Below are positions 44,386-54,343 of a stretch of DNA of 64,000 nucleotides, one piece after another. The DNA is from Coremacera marginata (lineage: Eukaryota > Arthropoda > Insecta > Diptera > Sciomyzidae): the NCBI GenBank assembly GCA_914767935.1, contig OU612043.1, forward strand, positions 89,095,704-89,159,703. Direction: 5' to 3'. The translations under genes were made by a program, and so were the position numbers. How positions within the stretch are numbered: the stretch's first letter is position 1; each line of letters starts with the position of its first letter. The notes under the pieces were generated by a model, which was not told where the DNA came from, searched no databases, and saw only the letters and a list, made by a program, of their open reading frames with translations.

Positions 44386-45917
44386 TTCCAACAAACATTT
44401 CTTTATTTTTTATTTATAGTTTGCTTATTCAATTAACATCAGGAGAAATACAAATATTAGACTTCTCCGGAACGCACATGATGTCTATAAACACTGGTAG
44501 AGCAAAAATACAGGACGGATACCTAAAACTAATACATATTATTGACATCAAACAATACGAGCAGTTTTTGGACAAAATACAAGAATACGTTACGTCGGAC
44601 ACTGATAAATCCCATCCTTCCTACTCCTTAATTAACCATGAACTCCAACAATCAATTGAAATACTCTCCAATATTAAACCCATTCAGGCTCAAAGAAAGA
44701 AGAGATCTTTTAATTTTATTGGCACTGCATGGAAATACATAGCAGGCAGCCCAGACCATGAAGATTTTGTAATGTTAAACAATAAAGAAAACGAATTAAT
44801 TACAAATAGTAATAAACAAGTAATAATAAATAACGTATATAATGAAAGAATAAATAACCTCACAAAAATTACAAACGAATTAAAAAATACTATAAGAAAA
44901 GATAATTACATTAATGATCGGCTTGTCTCGAATATTAAATATAGATTAAGATTAATAAAAGAAGAATTAATAAATATAAAAATTGCCATACAATGGGCGA
45001 AAAACGATGTAATAAATTCGATGTTATTGTCTCAAAATGAAATAAAAGCAGCAATTGACACTTTTAATAATGAAAACTTTACATTCTCCACAATCGAAGC
45101 TTTAGAATTTACCAAAATAAATGTATTAACAAATATGACTACACTTCTATATGTAGTTAAAGTTCCACTTACATCAAATTTAACATATAATAAAATTTTA
45201 ATAAGACCCGTAAAAAAGGGAAATAATTCAATAAAATTCAAATATAATGAAATCATTCAATATGAGAAAAAGATATTTGGAATAAAAGAAAAATGTTTAG
45301 AATATAATTCATTGTCAGTTTGTAAACAAAATCAAATAATAGATATTAGTTATGATAGTTGTATACCAAGTTTATTAAGAAGCCTTAATTCTTCATGCAC
45401 AACAATTAATAGTCAACTGTTGCCTACTGTCGAAGAACTTCAGCCAGGAATTCTTATGCTAAATCAATTTAATGGGAAAATATTAGTAAACGAAACTGAA
45501 CACATTTTAAATGGAACGTATTTGGTGAAATATCATGATGTCACAATAAAAATAGGTAGCAAAATCTACAGAAACATAATGTTGTCTCCAGTTCAGATCA
45601 TGCCAGCTTTAATGCAGCCATCGCCCTTTGAAAAAAGCCATATTAACCTTTTCTCATTAGAAGCCTGAGAGATACAACGACTCAGTTCTGGAAGAATTCT
45701 AAGCCAATCCTGGTTAAGTGGAACAACATTTCTCATTATAATCATATTCTTCATCATATTAAAATCATGGAATTTCAAAACATCTAGAACTATAAAAATA
45801 CAACAGGAAATACCGAAAAATATAAGCCATCAAGATTTAAATACTTCACCTGAGATAAAGCATGAAATATCTAAAAGCATAACATTACCAAATATTTACA
45901 CTGGTACCTTTTTTTGA
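44382..45917 (+). pseudogene. Gypsy env with premature stop before the membrane anchor
   Basis: The frame opens without an ATG at the pol end, as expected for an ORF expressed from a spliced RNA. It has a hydrophobic signal-like start (LFFIYSLLIQL), a furin-type basic site (QRKKRS) and, in the distal part, several N-glycosylation sequons. A TGA at 45666-45668 stops it; the same frame then continues through a membrane-spanning segment (LIIIIFFIIL) and cytoplasmic tail to TGA at 45915-45917. The open part would therefore lack its anchor. Errantivirus Env is related to baculovirus F-type fusion proteins (established knowledge). Confidence 0.9.
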
Positions 45918-45946
45918 ATGAGGACATTCAAGTTTAAGCAGGGAGG

Positions 45947-46246
45947 AGTTAACATTAGGAAACTGCTGATCATGCATTTTCCCACCAAATGCATATAAGC
46001 ACCAAATTCTAAACTAAGCTGGATGCAACCTGATGCCTGCATGCGAGGGACTCGTCTACAAAACGTGTGACGCTGGCAGCGGCTCATGCAGTTACAACAA
46101 CAACAATAATCCCAAACAGTTTAAGGTTTCTTGAATAAGTAAAGAATATTATTAGGTTAGTTTAAGTTTAGTTTTGATTAAGTTAAGTCAAAGAAATGAA
46201 ATAAAGATATTTTTTTTAAATAAAATCAAAAGAGATTTTATTAACT
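45947..46246 (+). repeat. Gypsy 3' LTR
   Basis: AGTTAAC...TTAACT, 300 bp, preceded by the purine tract at 45937-45946 and followed by the TACA target duplication. Nearly identical to the 5' LTR. Confidence 0.95.
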
Positions 46247-46402
46247 TACATAGCTAAATGCTTGGTCAAACGAGGCGTGAATTGCCAGTACGGGCAAAGG
46301 AACATATTACTAAATAACAAACATAAAATCGATTTCGACAATTTTAAATTAGTAGAGAGAGAACTAAGATTAAATAGATTAAACATACTAGAGTCTATAC
46401 AT

Positions 46403-47039
46403 TAGACATCTGCATGAATACATTTGTTTTGCCTGCAGCAAAGTGCACACTTTCGTACTGTACCACATTTTATAGTATCTTTCAAACTTGTGTACAGTAC
46501 TTTCAAATTAACACAGGCTGAAGCGAGTAGTGTACAATATCCGGTTGGATCTTAACAGAGTGTGTACACAACTTTGGGTTGGTTGCATAGCTATTTTTCA
46601 TGCAGACTACTTTGTCTTTTCAAAACATAGCAAGAACACCAAATAGATTTTGCTGTACAGCTCGAAATAGATATGAAGATCAAGTTAAAAAGTCATGTCT
46701 AAAAAGTTCAACTTTATTTTTAGTTTATTTTATTCACTTTCTTTTAAAAGTATTGAAGTTTAAAAAATTCAATTTTATTTTTTTCAAGGTTTGTATGAAC
46801 TGTTTTCACATTCTTTTATTTAATCTAACTTATATACATGTACTTGGTATACGAGCACAAGTACGCGAGGAAATTTCATATTGAAAACATTTCGGTTTTG
46901 AGTACAGTACTTGAATGTTTTACTTTTGTTTTGTTGTATACTCACTCGTAGTTGGTTGTTGACAATGATAGAGTGAATGTATACGTGTTTCAAGCAAATG
47001 TTTTGAAGAGGCATTCGGATGTATTCGTGCAGATGTCTA
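46403..47039. mobile_element. 637-bp element with 8-bp target duplication
   Basis: Ends TAGACATCTGCATGAATAC and GTATTCGTGCAGATGTCTA, flanked by CTATACAT on both sides (46395-46402, 47040-47047). The inverted Penelope copy at 35480-35530 shows the empty site. Eight-bp duplication suggests a hAT-superfamily mobiliser. Open frames inside (46600-46884, 46820-47053) have no recognisable domain. Confidence 0.9.
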
Positions 47040-47325
47040 CTATACATATACATTTAAATAATAACAATATGGTAAACAGAGATAATGGTCCCGTATTCTC
47101 TAGTCTTTTTTCGCTCTTATAATTAATACAAAACTTATTCATTCTCTCTTTTCATTCCTCTTTTAATACATATTACTCCACACTTCAATAGTGTTTACTT
47201 TAGTTAACTTTAAAACTGTTAACTTGATTTCTAATTGTTTTTATTATGTTTGTCATTCTGATGTATTTTTCTTTTTATTGTACTTAATTTGATGTTAACA
47301 CTGTAAATTTATTTGAAATTTTAAC

Positions 47326-47363
47326 GCTAGTGATGGTATTTTTGACACCGAAACGCGTCTAGC
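47326..47363 (+). ncRNA. Hammerhead-ribozyme-like motif in the Penelope 3' region (possible)
   Basis: GCTA pairs with TAGC around GTGATG, a short GGT/ACC stem, GAAAC, and GCGTC. The layout matches a type I hammerhead with a minimal helix III, as known in Penelope-like elements, but the core reads GTGATGG where CTGATGA is canonical, so this copy may be inactive or the match fortuitous. Confidence 0.35.
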
Positions 47364-47483
47364 TAAAAATAAATAAAATAATTTTTGAAAAAGCCGACAT
47401 TGTTTTGTTTATTTCATTAAGCTTTTATTTTTGTATAACGTTAAGGTGATTCAACCATTACATCTTATAATATAATTGTTATA

Positions 47484-47831
47484 CAGTACTCCAGCAATAA
47501 AATTTAACATCTGTACTGTTACAATGTTTATTTCAGCTTCATTTGTTCAATCGCTTTTAAATTAACATTGTTTCACAAAATATTTTTACAGAAATTTACA
47601 TACACATGTAATTATGGCATAATATAATATACATAGCGCTGTCACCATACGCACTACAATAATACACTGATTCGCATTAAACAAAAAGAGTCAAATGGTA
47701 AGCCAAACATGCTGGAATTTTTTTCTGTCTGAACTTAAGCGGTAAAATATTAAAAATGTTCAAAATGTAGAGATGTCCGTATTACTGGGAAGTCCGGTAT
47801 AGCGAGTGTCCGGATAAGCGAGGCAATACTG
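47484..47831. mobile_element. Pogo/Tigger-like MITE
   Basis: TA-flanked; left end CAGTACTCCAGC, right end GTCCGGATAAGCGAGGCAAT then ACTG. The right end strongly resembles Tigger-type termini; the left is diverged. An element with a related end starts at 27139. Non-coding. Confidence 0.55.
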
Positions 47832-47833
47832 TA

Positions 47834-48133
47834 TATTAAAAGAAATTTCATTTTTACTTTTGGTGGATCCATCAATAAAAAGTTTTCATTCATTGGCATT
47901 ATTTGGTTATTATTAAAATAACCAAATATTGCAAATATTGCATTCACATCGTTGCAATAAACTAAAAACTGCACTCTGCGTCCCCAGTGAATGACTGAAA
48001 CGCATTCCTTTGTTTAGTTCTTCCAAATGTAATGATAACATCATTTTGTAGATAGTTCCACTGTTGCATTCTGGGTCCTTATAATTCTGTTTGGCATATT
48101 AATAATTGCAAATCGCGACTATGTTAACAAACT
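47834..48133. other. Unassigned AT-rich DNA
   Basis: No gene or element recognised. Confidence 0.4.
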
Positions 48134-48382
48134 ACATATCGCTACCTTAATATAGAAAGGCCCTATCTCAAAAGGCCCTAAGTCAAAAGGAGAAGGAGAA
48201 AACTTAATAAAAAATGAAGTTCTGTAGTTTCGAATTTTTTGTAAACAAATTTTTTTATTAAAACCTATAAGTGATGTAGCGATGTTACAATTCTTTTTAC
48301 TGTAGAAATTGCAGAACTTTGATTTTTATGAAGTTTTTTTCTTCTCCTATAATGTAAAAAAAATTGAGTTAGGGCCTTTCTA

Positions 48383-49675
48383 CGAGGGTTGCCTTTTATA
48401 TTTCGGGATTAGAGAACAAAAACAAATATTAATCATCGAAAATCACTTTATTGTTTTTCAAAATATTCTCCATTAAGATCTATACACTTTTGCATGCGTT
48501 TGAACCAATTGTCTAAGCACTTTTGCCACTCTGATTGAGGTATCTCCAAAACATGCATTCTGAATGCCGCAACCGCTTCTTCGGGCGTCGAAAATCGTTG
48601 TCCACGCAGTTTATTCTTCACGGTTGGGAATAAAAAGAAGTTATTCGGTGCCAAGTCAGGACTATACGGCGGATGACCCATCAAATCGATGTTTTGGGTG
48701 CTCAAAAATGCAGTTGTTTGAGCCGATGTGTGAGAGCTCGCATTGTCGTGGTGAAGAGTGATCCGTCTTCGGCGGTTGGTTTTCCTGATTTCTTGGAAGA
48801 CAATTGGCAAACAAATGGTTGTGTACCACTCAGAGTTGACTGTTCTGCGTTGTTCTAGTGGTACGGTTGCGACATGTCCATATTTTCCGAAAAAACAGGC
48901 GACCATTTGCTTGGAAGTGCTTCGTGCGCGAACAACTTTTGTTGGATTTGGCTCATCTTGAAACACCCATACAGTCGACTGCTGTTAACTTTCGGGCTCA
49001 TACGCGTAAATCCAGAATTCATCACCTGTCACGATGTCATAGACGTGTTTCGAAGCACCGCGATCGTATTTTTTGAGCATTTCCTTCGACCAATCGACAC
49101 GAGCCTTTTTTTTGAGCGATTGACAAATTGTGTAAGATCCAACGCGAACAAATTTTTTTGACAGTCAAATGTTTATGCAATATTGAATGTATGCTGGTCC
49201 CACTTATGCCTAAGGTTGCCTCAATCTCACGATAGGTAACATGACGATCTTGCAATATCAGTTCGCGCACAGCATCAATGGTTTTAGGAACAACAGCTGA
49301 TTTCGGACGACCTTCACGAAATTCGTCTTGGAGTGAACTACGACCACGATTGAATTCACCATACCATCAACAAACACTGGTCCTTGATGGAGCTTCATCG
49401 CCAAAAATTGAATTAAGTTCATCCATGCACTGTTGCTGTGTTAATTCACGTCGAAAGTTGTAAAAAATAATCGCACGAAAATGTTCACGATTTAATTCCA
49501 TTTATAGACCGAGATGAATCTTTTAAGTTACTATAAACAACACAAATAGCGCTCGTATGTCAAAACGTTCTGAGTACGTATAAGCCAACAAATGTCAAAC
49601 TTTGCGATAGAGCTTTCAGTTGATAGATTGCAACACCAGGGTTGCCAAGTCCCGAAATATAAAAGGCACCCTACG
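48383..49675 (-). mobile_element. mariner element, 1,293 bp, dead
   Basis: TA on both sides (48381-48382, 49676-49677). Ends CGAGGGTTGCCTTTTATATT and AATATAAAAGGCACCCTACG are inverted, and TTTCGGGA continues both. Typical mariner size. It has inserted into a TA in the right inverted repeat of the surrounding MITE. Confidence 0.93.
48448..49503 (-). pseudogene. mariner transposase, DD34D type, inactivated
   Basis: ATG near 49503 (MELNREHFRAIIFYNFRREL), helix-turn-helix with LTQQQCMDELNSIFGDEAPS, then a TGA within the VCxWYGEF stretch, a recovered frame to the second HTH (HVTYREIEATLGISG), a frameshift near 49110, and 48966-48448 with HHDNASSHTS and SPDLAPNNFF. The third catalytic aspartate position in APNxFF reads asparagine, so even the core is dead. 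About 350 codons overall, normal for mariner. Confidence 0.9.
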
Positions 49676-49695
49676 TATATTAAGGTAGCGATATG

Positions 49696-51639
49696 AAGAT
49701 ACAGATATCTCATTTATAGCACTTTTCAATTAAGTCTTTATTAAAAAATCTTGAAAATATTTCACCGTGACGCTTTGGTCAGTGTTTATCGCTTTACAAA
49801 AATCATAGATAAAAAAATATAAAAACTCTTTGACAACTGATACGAAAATTGGTAAAAATATCTGTCGTGATGCTATAAAATTGCGCTAATGTTCTGAGGC
49901 TATAAACTCAGCAACTTCAGTATCTTAGCTGTGGTGACCGCATTCAGCTTCTTTTTGTAAATACATATATTATTGCTACCGCTTACCGCTTCAAATTAGA
50001 AACGTTTTAATTTCAGCCGCTTGACGTAGCGGCAGATCTTGTATTTCTCTAAGAATTGGTTATAATTTTTGTACCTATATAAAAATATGTTTATTGTTAT
50101 CGTCCACAACTTCATTATTTGATTAACGATTTCAGTATTTTACAAGCGTTTAAAATCGAATACCCTGGCCTTTATAGACAATTAGTCAAAAAAAATCATG
50201 TCAGAAGAATTTTTTGGAATATATTTAATAGCAAAACGCAAATTATAAAAAAAAAAATTTTCTGTTCATGTAAGAGCCTATAACTTTGTAAAAAATTAAA
50301 GGAATTAAAACATTTAGGCAAAAATGGAACACAATATATATCATCCTTTTACATAATCCTTAATAAAAAATAAAATTTTGGTGAACAGAAGCAAAGTTAT
50401 GATACACTAACAAGGAAAGGTCCCCAGGTGTCACTCACCGATTTGAATAATTTTTGGATATGTGATAGAATACAAAAATCTAAGGTCGGCGTATTTTTTT
50501 ATACGTGCTCAATCGATAGTTTACGGTTTCAAAATGACGTTTTAAAATCAGCGAAAATTTCGTTTTTTTGCTACAATTTCACTATTTTCCATAAAAATAT
50601 ATACAAATTTGGTATCAAACGAAAGATATTTTAAAGCCACACATGATGGCATTCATTTTGGAGAAATAAATTTCATTGTAATTTTGTTGTTGTAATTTTT
50701 AACAGTATTTAGTCGATATCATAAGGAGCGCATTTTCGAAATTGTTTCATTCTCATTTATATTTGATTTAAGAAAATTCTAAAAGTTACCTTTTTTTGTT
50801 TTTTAAATTTGTAACTTTTTATATTAAAATTTTCTTTATTAAATATGCATATATTTACTTAAAAAAAAAATTTTTTTAGAGATGAAGACCACAATATGGG
50901 TATCAAAAATTTTGTTTTTTCTCCAAATTTTCGTATGTGTAAATATTTGATCGGAAAAGTTTATATTTAACAGGGCTTCTATACAACTTTGTGCTTTTAA
51001 CTTGTTTGCCCGAAGGAATGAGAAAAAATCATTGGAAATTTAAAAATATGACTTTCTATGGAAATATCTCGCATTAGTTTTGAACATATTTCACAAAAAT
51101 TTTTTTTTTATAAAGTTTAATTAAAGTACTTCCCAAAAAATATTTTAACAATACCAATTACTGTACACTTGTATTTTTAATATTTTTTTCAAAAAAAGCC
51201 CAAAATATTCAATGTTTCCTCAAAAAATAACGTAAAATTTGTTTTTGTTGTAAAAATAATTTAAATTAAAAATTGCATTTTAAACTCCCTTTCACATGGC
51301 ATGACATTTATTAGCAAAAATTGATTCAGTTTTAAACAAAAATTTATGAACTATTTCCATCATAAAAAAGCAAGGGTGTACCCTATCGATTTTTTTTATG
51401 AAATTAATTTTTTTAAAAGTGTTCTTTATATAATTTTTATAAAAGCGTATAGCTTCAAAAATATTTTATTTGAAAAAGATATTCCAATATTCTTTTCCAA
51501 CCAAAAATTATTACTAAAAACCTATTTTCATACCATATGGACCTGTAATAAGAAAACTTCTTTTCACACAATTGTTTTAACAGTTAAATTTAATGCAAAA
51601 CTAAACTTAACGATTAGAAAAATGAATACAAAAACTTAA
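49696..51639. other. AT-rich DNA without recognised gene
   Basis: Homopolymer-rich; a sentence-like block ACTAACAAGGAAAGGTCCCC at about 50407 may be a repeat edge. The frames at 50428-50634 and 51346-51639 are Phe/Lys-rich low-complexity reads with no domain. Confidence 0.4.
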
Positions 51640-52861
51640 AAATTTAATAAAAAATATATCCGCCATTAGCTTTTATTATTTTTTGAATGCGTTTAGGTAT
51701 CGATTCCACAAGATTTCTCAAAATATCTTCAGAATTTGCTCCCAAAGACTTTTTATTTCAGCAATAGTCTCATTCCTAGTCCAAGGCAAGCAAACGCTTT
51801 GCTTTCCTTCAATGTAGACCCACAAATTTTCTATAACGTTTAAATCAAGACTATGTGGTGGTCAGCTTAAAACATTTACGCCAGTTCGATTCAAATTGGT
51901 TCGATTCACCAATGAAATCAACATCAGATGGAAATGCATGATCATTTAAGACATCCAAATATTTGTAATGGTTTATCGTTCCATCAATTGGAGTCAAATC
52001 ACCATGACCACAAGAGGAAATGCATTCCCAGAACATTTCCGATCCGCCGCCATGGCAGCTCGTAAGACTGGAGCTACTTCTTTTAGTGTTTTCTTTCGAA
52101 TTCAGACAAATCTCTTTTAAGGTGAGCCGTGATACTCAAACGTACTTTCATCAGTCCACAAAACTCGGTTCCAGAAGCTCATAATCTTGCAGAGAAAATC
52201 TTTGGCAAATTTGAGTAGTATTTTCATAACAGAATATGTACCGAATTGGAATTCTTTTAAACGTCTGCGAATTGTGCGTTCACAAACTGGATTCTGAGAA
52301 AAATGTTTCATCTGTCTTTCATGGCTTTTTGGAGTTAAACCAGGGTTGTTTGAGAACTCCCGTACAATAAGTTGGTCTTTTTTACGTGTTGTTTTACGTT
52401 TTCTGCCAGAACGTGGCAAATTTTTCACTGAATTTGTTTGATAGTGAACAGTTTGCTTTGACAAACGTAACTCGGAGCATATTTCTTTGACAAAAATACA
52501 ATAATGATTCTCTACGATTGCACATCACATTTCAATGCTTAGTTCAGACTTTTTTCCATTTTTTTTATAAAAGTTACAAAAGAATATCTAAAATAAGCAA
52601 ATACATTTGAATAAAGTTGAATAATTATTAAATACTTCGATATTAATTACCAAATCGTAACTTGCATAAACATCAAAATACTTTTGCCGCCAAGAAATTT
52701 CTCCTTTTTGTAATGAACGACTTACTACCTCGAAAAGCGTGGCTTAAGACTTCGTTTATTCAGATTTGAATGCTTCACACCATGTTTTAACAATATTTTA
52801 TCACAGTTAGAGAAAATCGAGAAAATGTCAACTTTAGTCAAAATATTTATGCCGACCACAG
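51640..52861 (-). mobile_element. Decayed Tc1-like transposon
   Basis: The right end is at a TA (52862-52863) with minus-strand terminus CTGTGGTCGGCATAAATATT. No matching left end was found, so the left side is truncated or eroded. It contains a heavily mutated transposase. Its terminal sequence differs from the two other Tc1 elements in the window, so it is a third family. Confidence 0.7.
51655..52540 (-). pseudogene. Tc1-like transposase remnant
   Basis: 52464-52117: LPRSGRKRKTTRKKD (GRPR-like linker), NPVCERTIRRRLKEF (second HTH) and RVLWTDESTF with the first catalytic D, then a stop. 52036-51851 has MFWECISSCGHGDLTPIDG (core strand) in another frame. Further left, in a third frame, FKRYRKFVGLH-type codons overlap an expected DLNVIENLWV-like read with the final glutamate. 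Many stops. Confidence 0.75.
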
Positions 52862-52863
52862 TA

Positions 52864-53893
52864 TTTACCAAGAATGATATATAACAGATTCAGATCAGTG
52901 CGCAGAAATGAAAATCTTCTGCGCAGCTCATAACACGCGTGAGAGTCACTTGACACTTGTTACGAACTCATTTAAAACGAAATTTCAAAATAAGAATATT
53001 AATCTAAGCAAGTAATGTAATGTTGTCAGAAAAATATCAAATTTCAATATCCCAGCAAACCACAATTTCGTTACGCAAATATCGGAACAGTTTCACGTTT
53101 TATATGCATTTATATAAAATTTCGTTATGCGACTGTTTGTACGACATATTGAAATGCGAACAGAGTGAAATTTCCTTCCTTTCAGCAACGTAGCTGCTTT
53201 TTGTGTGAAAGAGTGAACACGGAAGATAACACCCCTATGATATATGCAGTTTTTATCAAAGATAGTATTAAAAAATATTTATATTTTTTTTCTGAACCGG
53301 TGCTCTTTTTTGATGTTTTTTTCATTTTAAAAACCAAGATTGCATAAGAAAATGAGAATATTTTCCAATGGAATCTCCCTATGAAAAATGTTTACTACGA
53401 CATTCCCTTCTTTCTCACGCCTGACGTCACAACAAAAATGGCGGACATGAGCGTGGCGGAATCTATTATATAAATTATTCTTGGTATTTACACCAACTTA
53501 TAACCGGTGTATTCGATTCTCCAGAACTTTTACTGACCGTAAAAGCAGTAGAAAATCTAACAATTTAATTTAATTACCATTCAGTAGAACAAATTATGTG
53601 GCTGCTGGTCAACTCAAATACTTTGTCAAAAGGTCAACTCAAAGTAGATTAAGAACAATTGTGTAATTAGATCTCTGAGCCCAACCCATTCATTCTTTGG
53701 TAAGTACATTTTTTTACGCAGCATCTTGACTGCGGTCACTGTTTTAATGATTTGTGGGTCGTGGCTTCAAGTAGGTTAATGCTGACAAAGTACGAAAAAG
53801 CTGTAGTAGCTGAACTCTGTTGTTATTGCATGTATTGACCATGCCCTATTATAATTGACGCGAATTTTATTGTGCAACTACACTTACTCAATT
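52864..53893. other. Unassigned DNA with a GC-richer promoter-like patch
   Basis: No gene is supported. 53421-53460 has TGACGTCA (CRE-like palindrome) then AAAATGGCGGACATG (YY1/Pho-like word) in otherwise AT-rich DNA; this may be an element end or a regulatory patch. The frame 53165-53347 has no known domain. Confidence 0.35.
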
Positions 53894-54055
53894 TCTTTTC
53901 CCAAGTTGAAATAAGCCCGCTTAAAAAAATGTGTTTTTTTGTGAAACAAAGACGTTTGTTCATGACTTTCGTTAAAACAGTTTGTTAGACGTCTTCTCCC
54001 AAGTTGAAATAGCCCGCTTAAAAAAATGTGTTTTTTTGTGAAACAAAGACGTTTG
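53894..54055 (+). repeat. Tandem duplication, third partial copy beyond the LINE
   Basis: CCCAAGTTGAAATAAGCCCG...GACGTTTGTTCATGACTTTC runs 53900-53992, then CCCAAGTTGAAATAGCCCGC...GACGTTTGATAAACTG repeats it to about 54065. AAAGACGTTTGTTCATGACT and TTAAAACAGTTTGTTAGACG reappear at 56887-56933 on the other side of the LINE. Confidence 0.75.
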
Positions 54056-54343
54056 ATAAACTGTTTGGAAAACTATCCATTTTTTTTTTTTTTTTTTTTT
54101 TTTTAATTGAATGTAACTTTATTCATAATTTTTATGTTTAAATAAATTAAAAATAATTTACAATTATTCATTCAAAATTACTACATTATATGTGAAGTTA
54201 CAAGTTTCCTCAGACGGATTTAATTTCCGTGTATAAGAGGAAATAGGAAGTAAAGTTGAAGAAGGAAAAAGTTATAAATAATCAATTAAATTTGTTTTGC
54301 AAAAGCTATTTAAATATCACATTAATGAGATCAAAAGAAAAAT

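Larger units (their letters stand above)
38814..46246 (+). mobile_element. Gypsy-type endogenous retrovirus (errantivirus), full length
   Basis: 7,433 bp with 4-bp duplication TACA (38810-38813 and 46247-46250). LTRs of about 298 and 300 bp differ by two substitutions and a 2-bp indel as judged by eye. It has a tRNA-Lys-type primer site, gag, pol and env, and a purine tract AGCAGGGAGG before the 3' LTR. Gag, pol and env all carry lesions. It sits in the Penelope-like element at the GIY codons. Confidence 0.95.
35392..47435 (+). mobile_element. Penelope-like element with inverted 5' fragment and three nested insertions
   Basis: A plus-strand Penelope-like retroelement (about 3.0 kb without inserts) preceded by an inverted 3' fragment of the same family (35392 to about 35745). 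The 3' edge TTTGAAAAAGCCGACATTG (about 47386) is mirrored at the left edge (CAATGTCGGCTTTTCAAAA, about 35406). Inserted into it are a hAT-like element (36334-37296), a gypsy provirus (38814-46246) and another 8-bp-TSD element (46403-47039), each with a clean target duplication. Penelope-like elements carry a YVDD reverse transcriptase and a GIY-YIG endonuclease; both are recognisable here. Confidence 0.9.
48134..49695. mobile_element. MITE (CATATCGCTACC ends) split by a mariner
   Basis: Left CATATCGCTACCTTAATATA, then GAAAGGCCCTA; right TTAAGGTAGCGATATG. The right inverted repeat is interrupted by the mariner at 48383-49675. Without it the MITE is about 265 bp. Non-coding. Confidence 0.8.
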
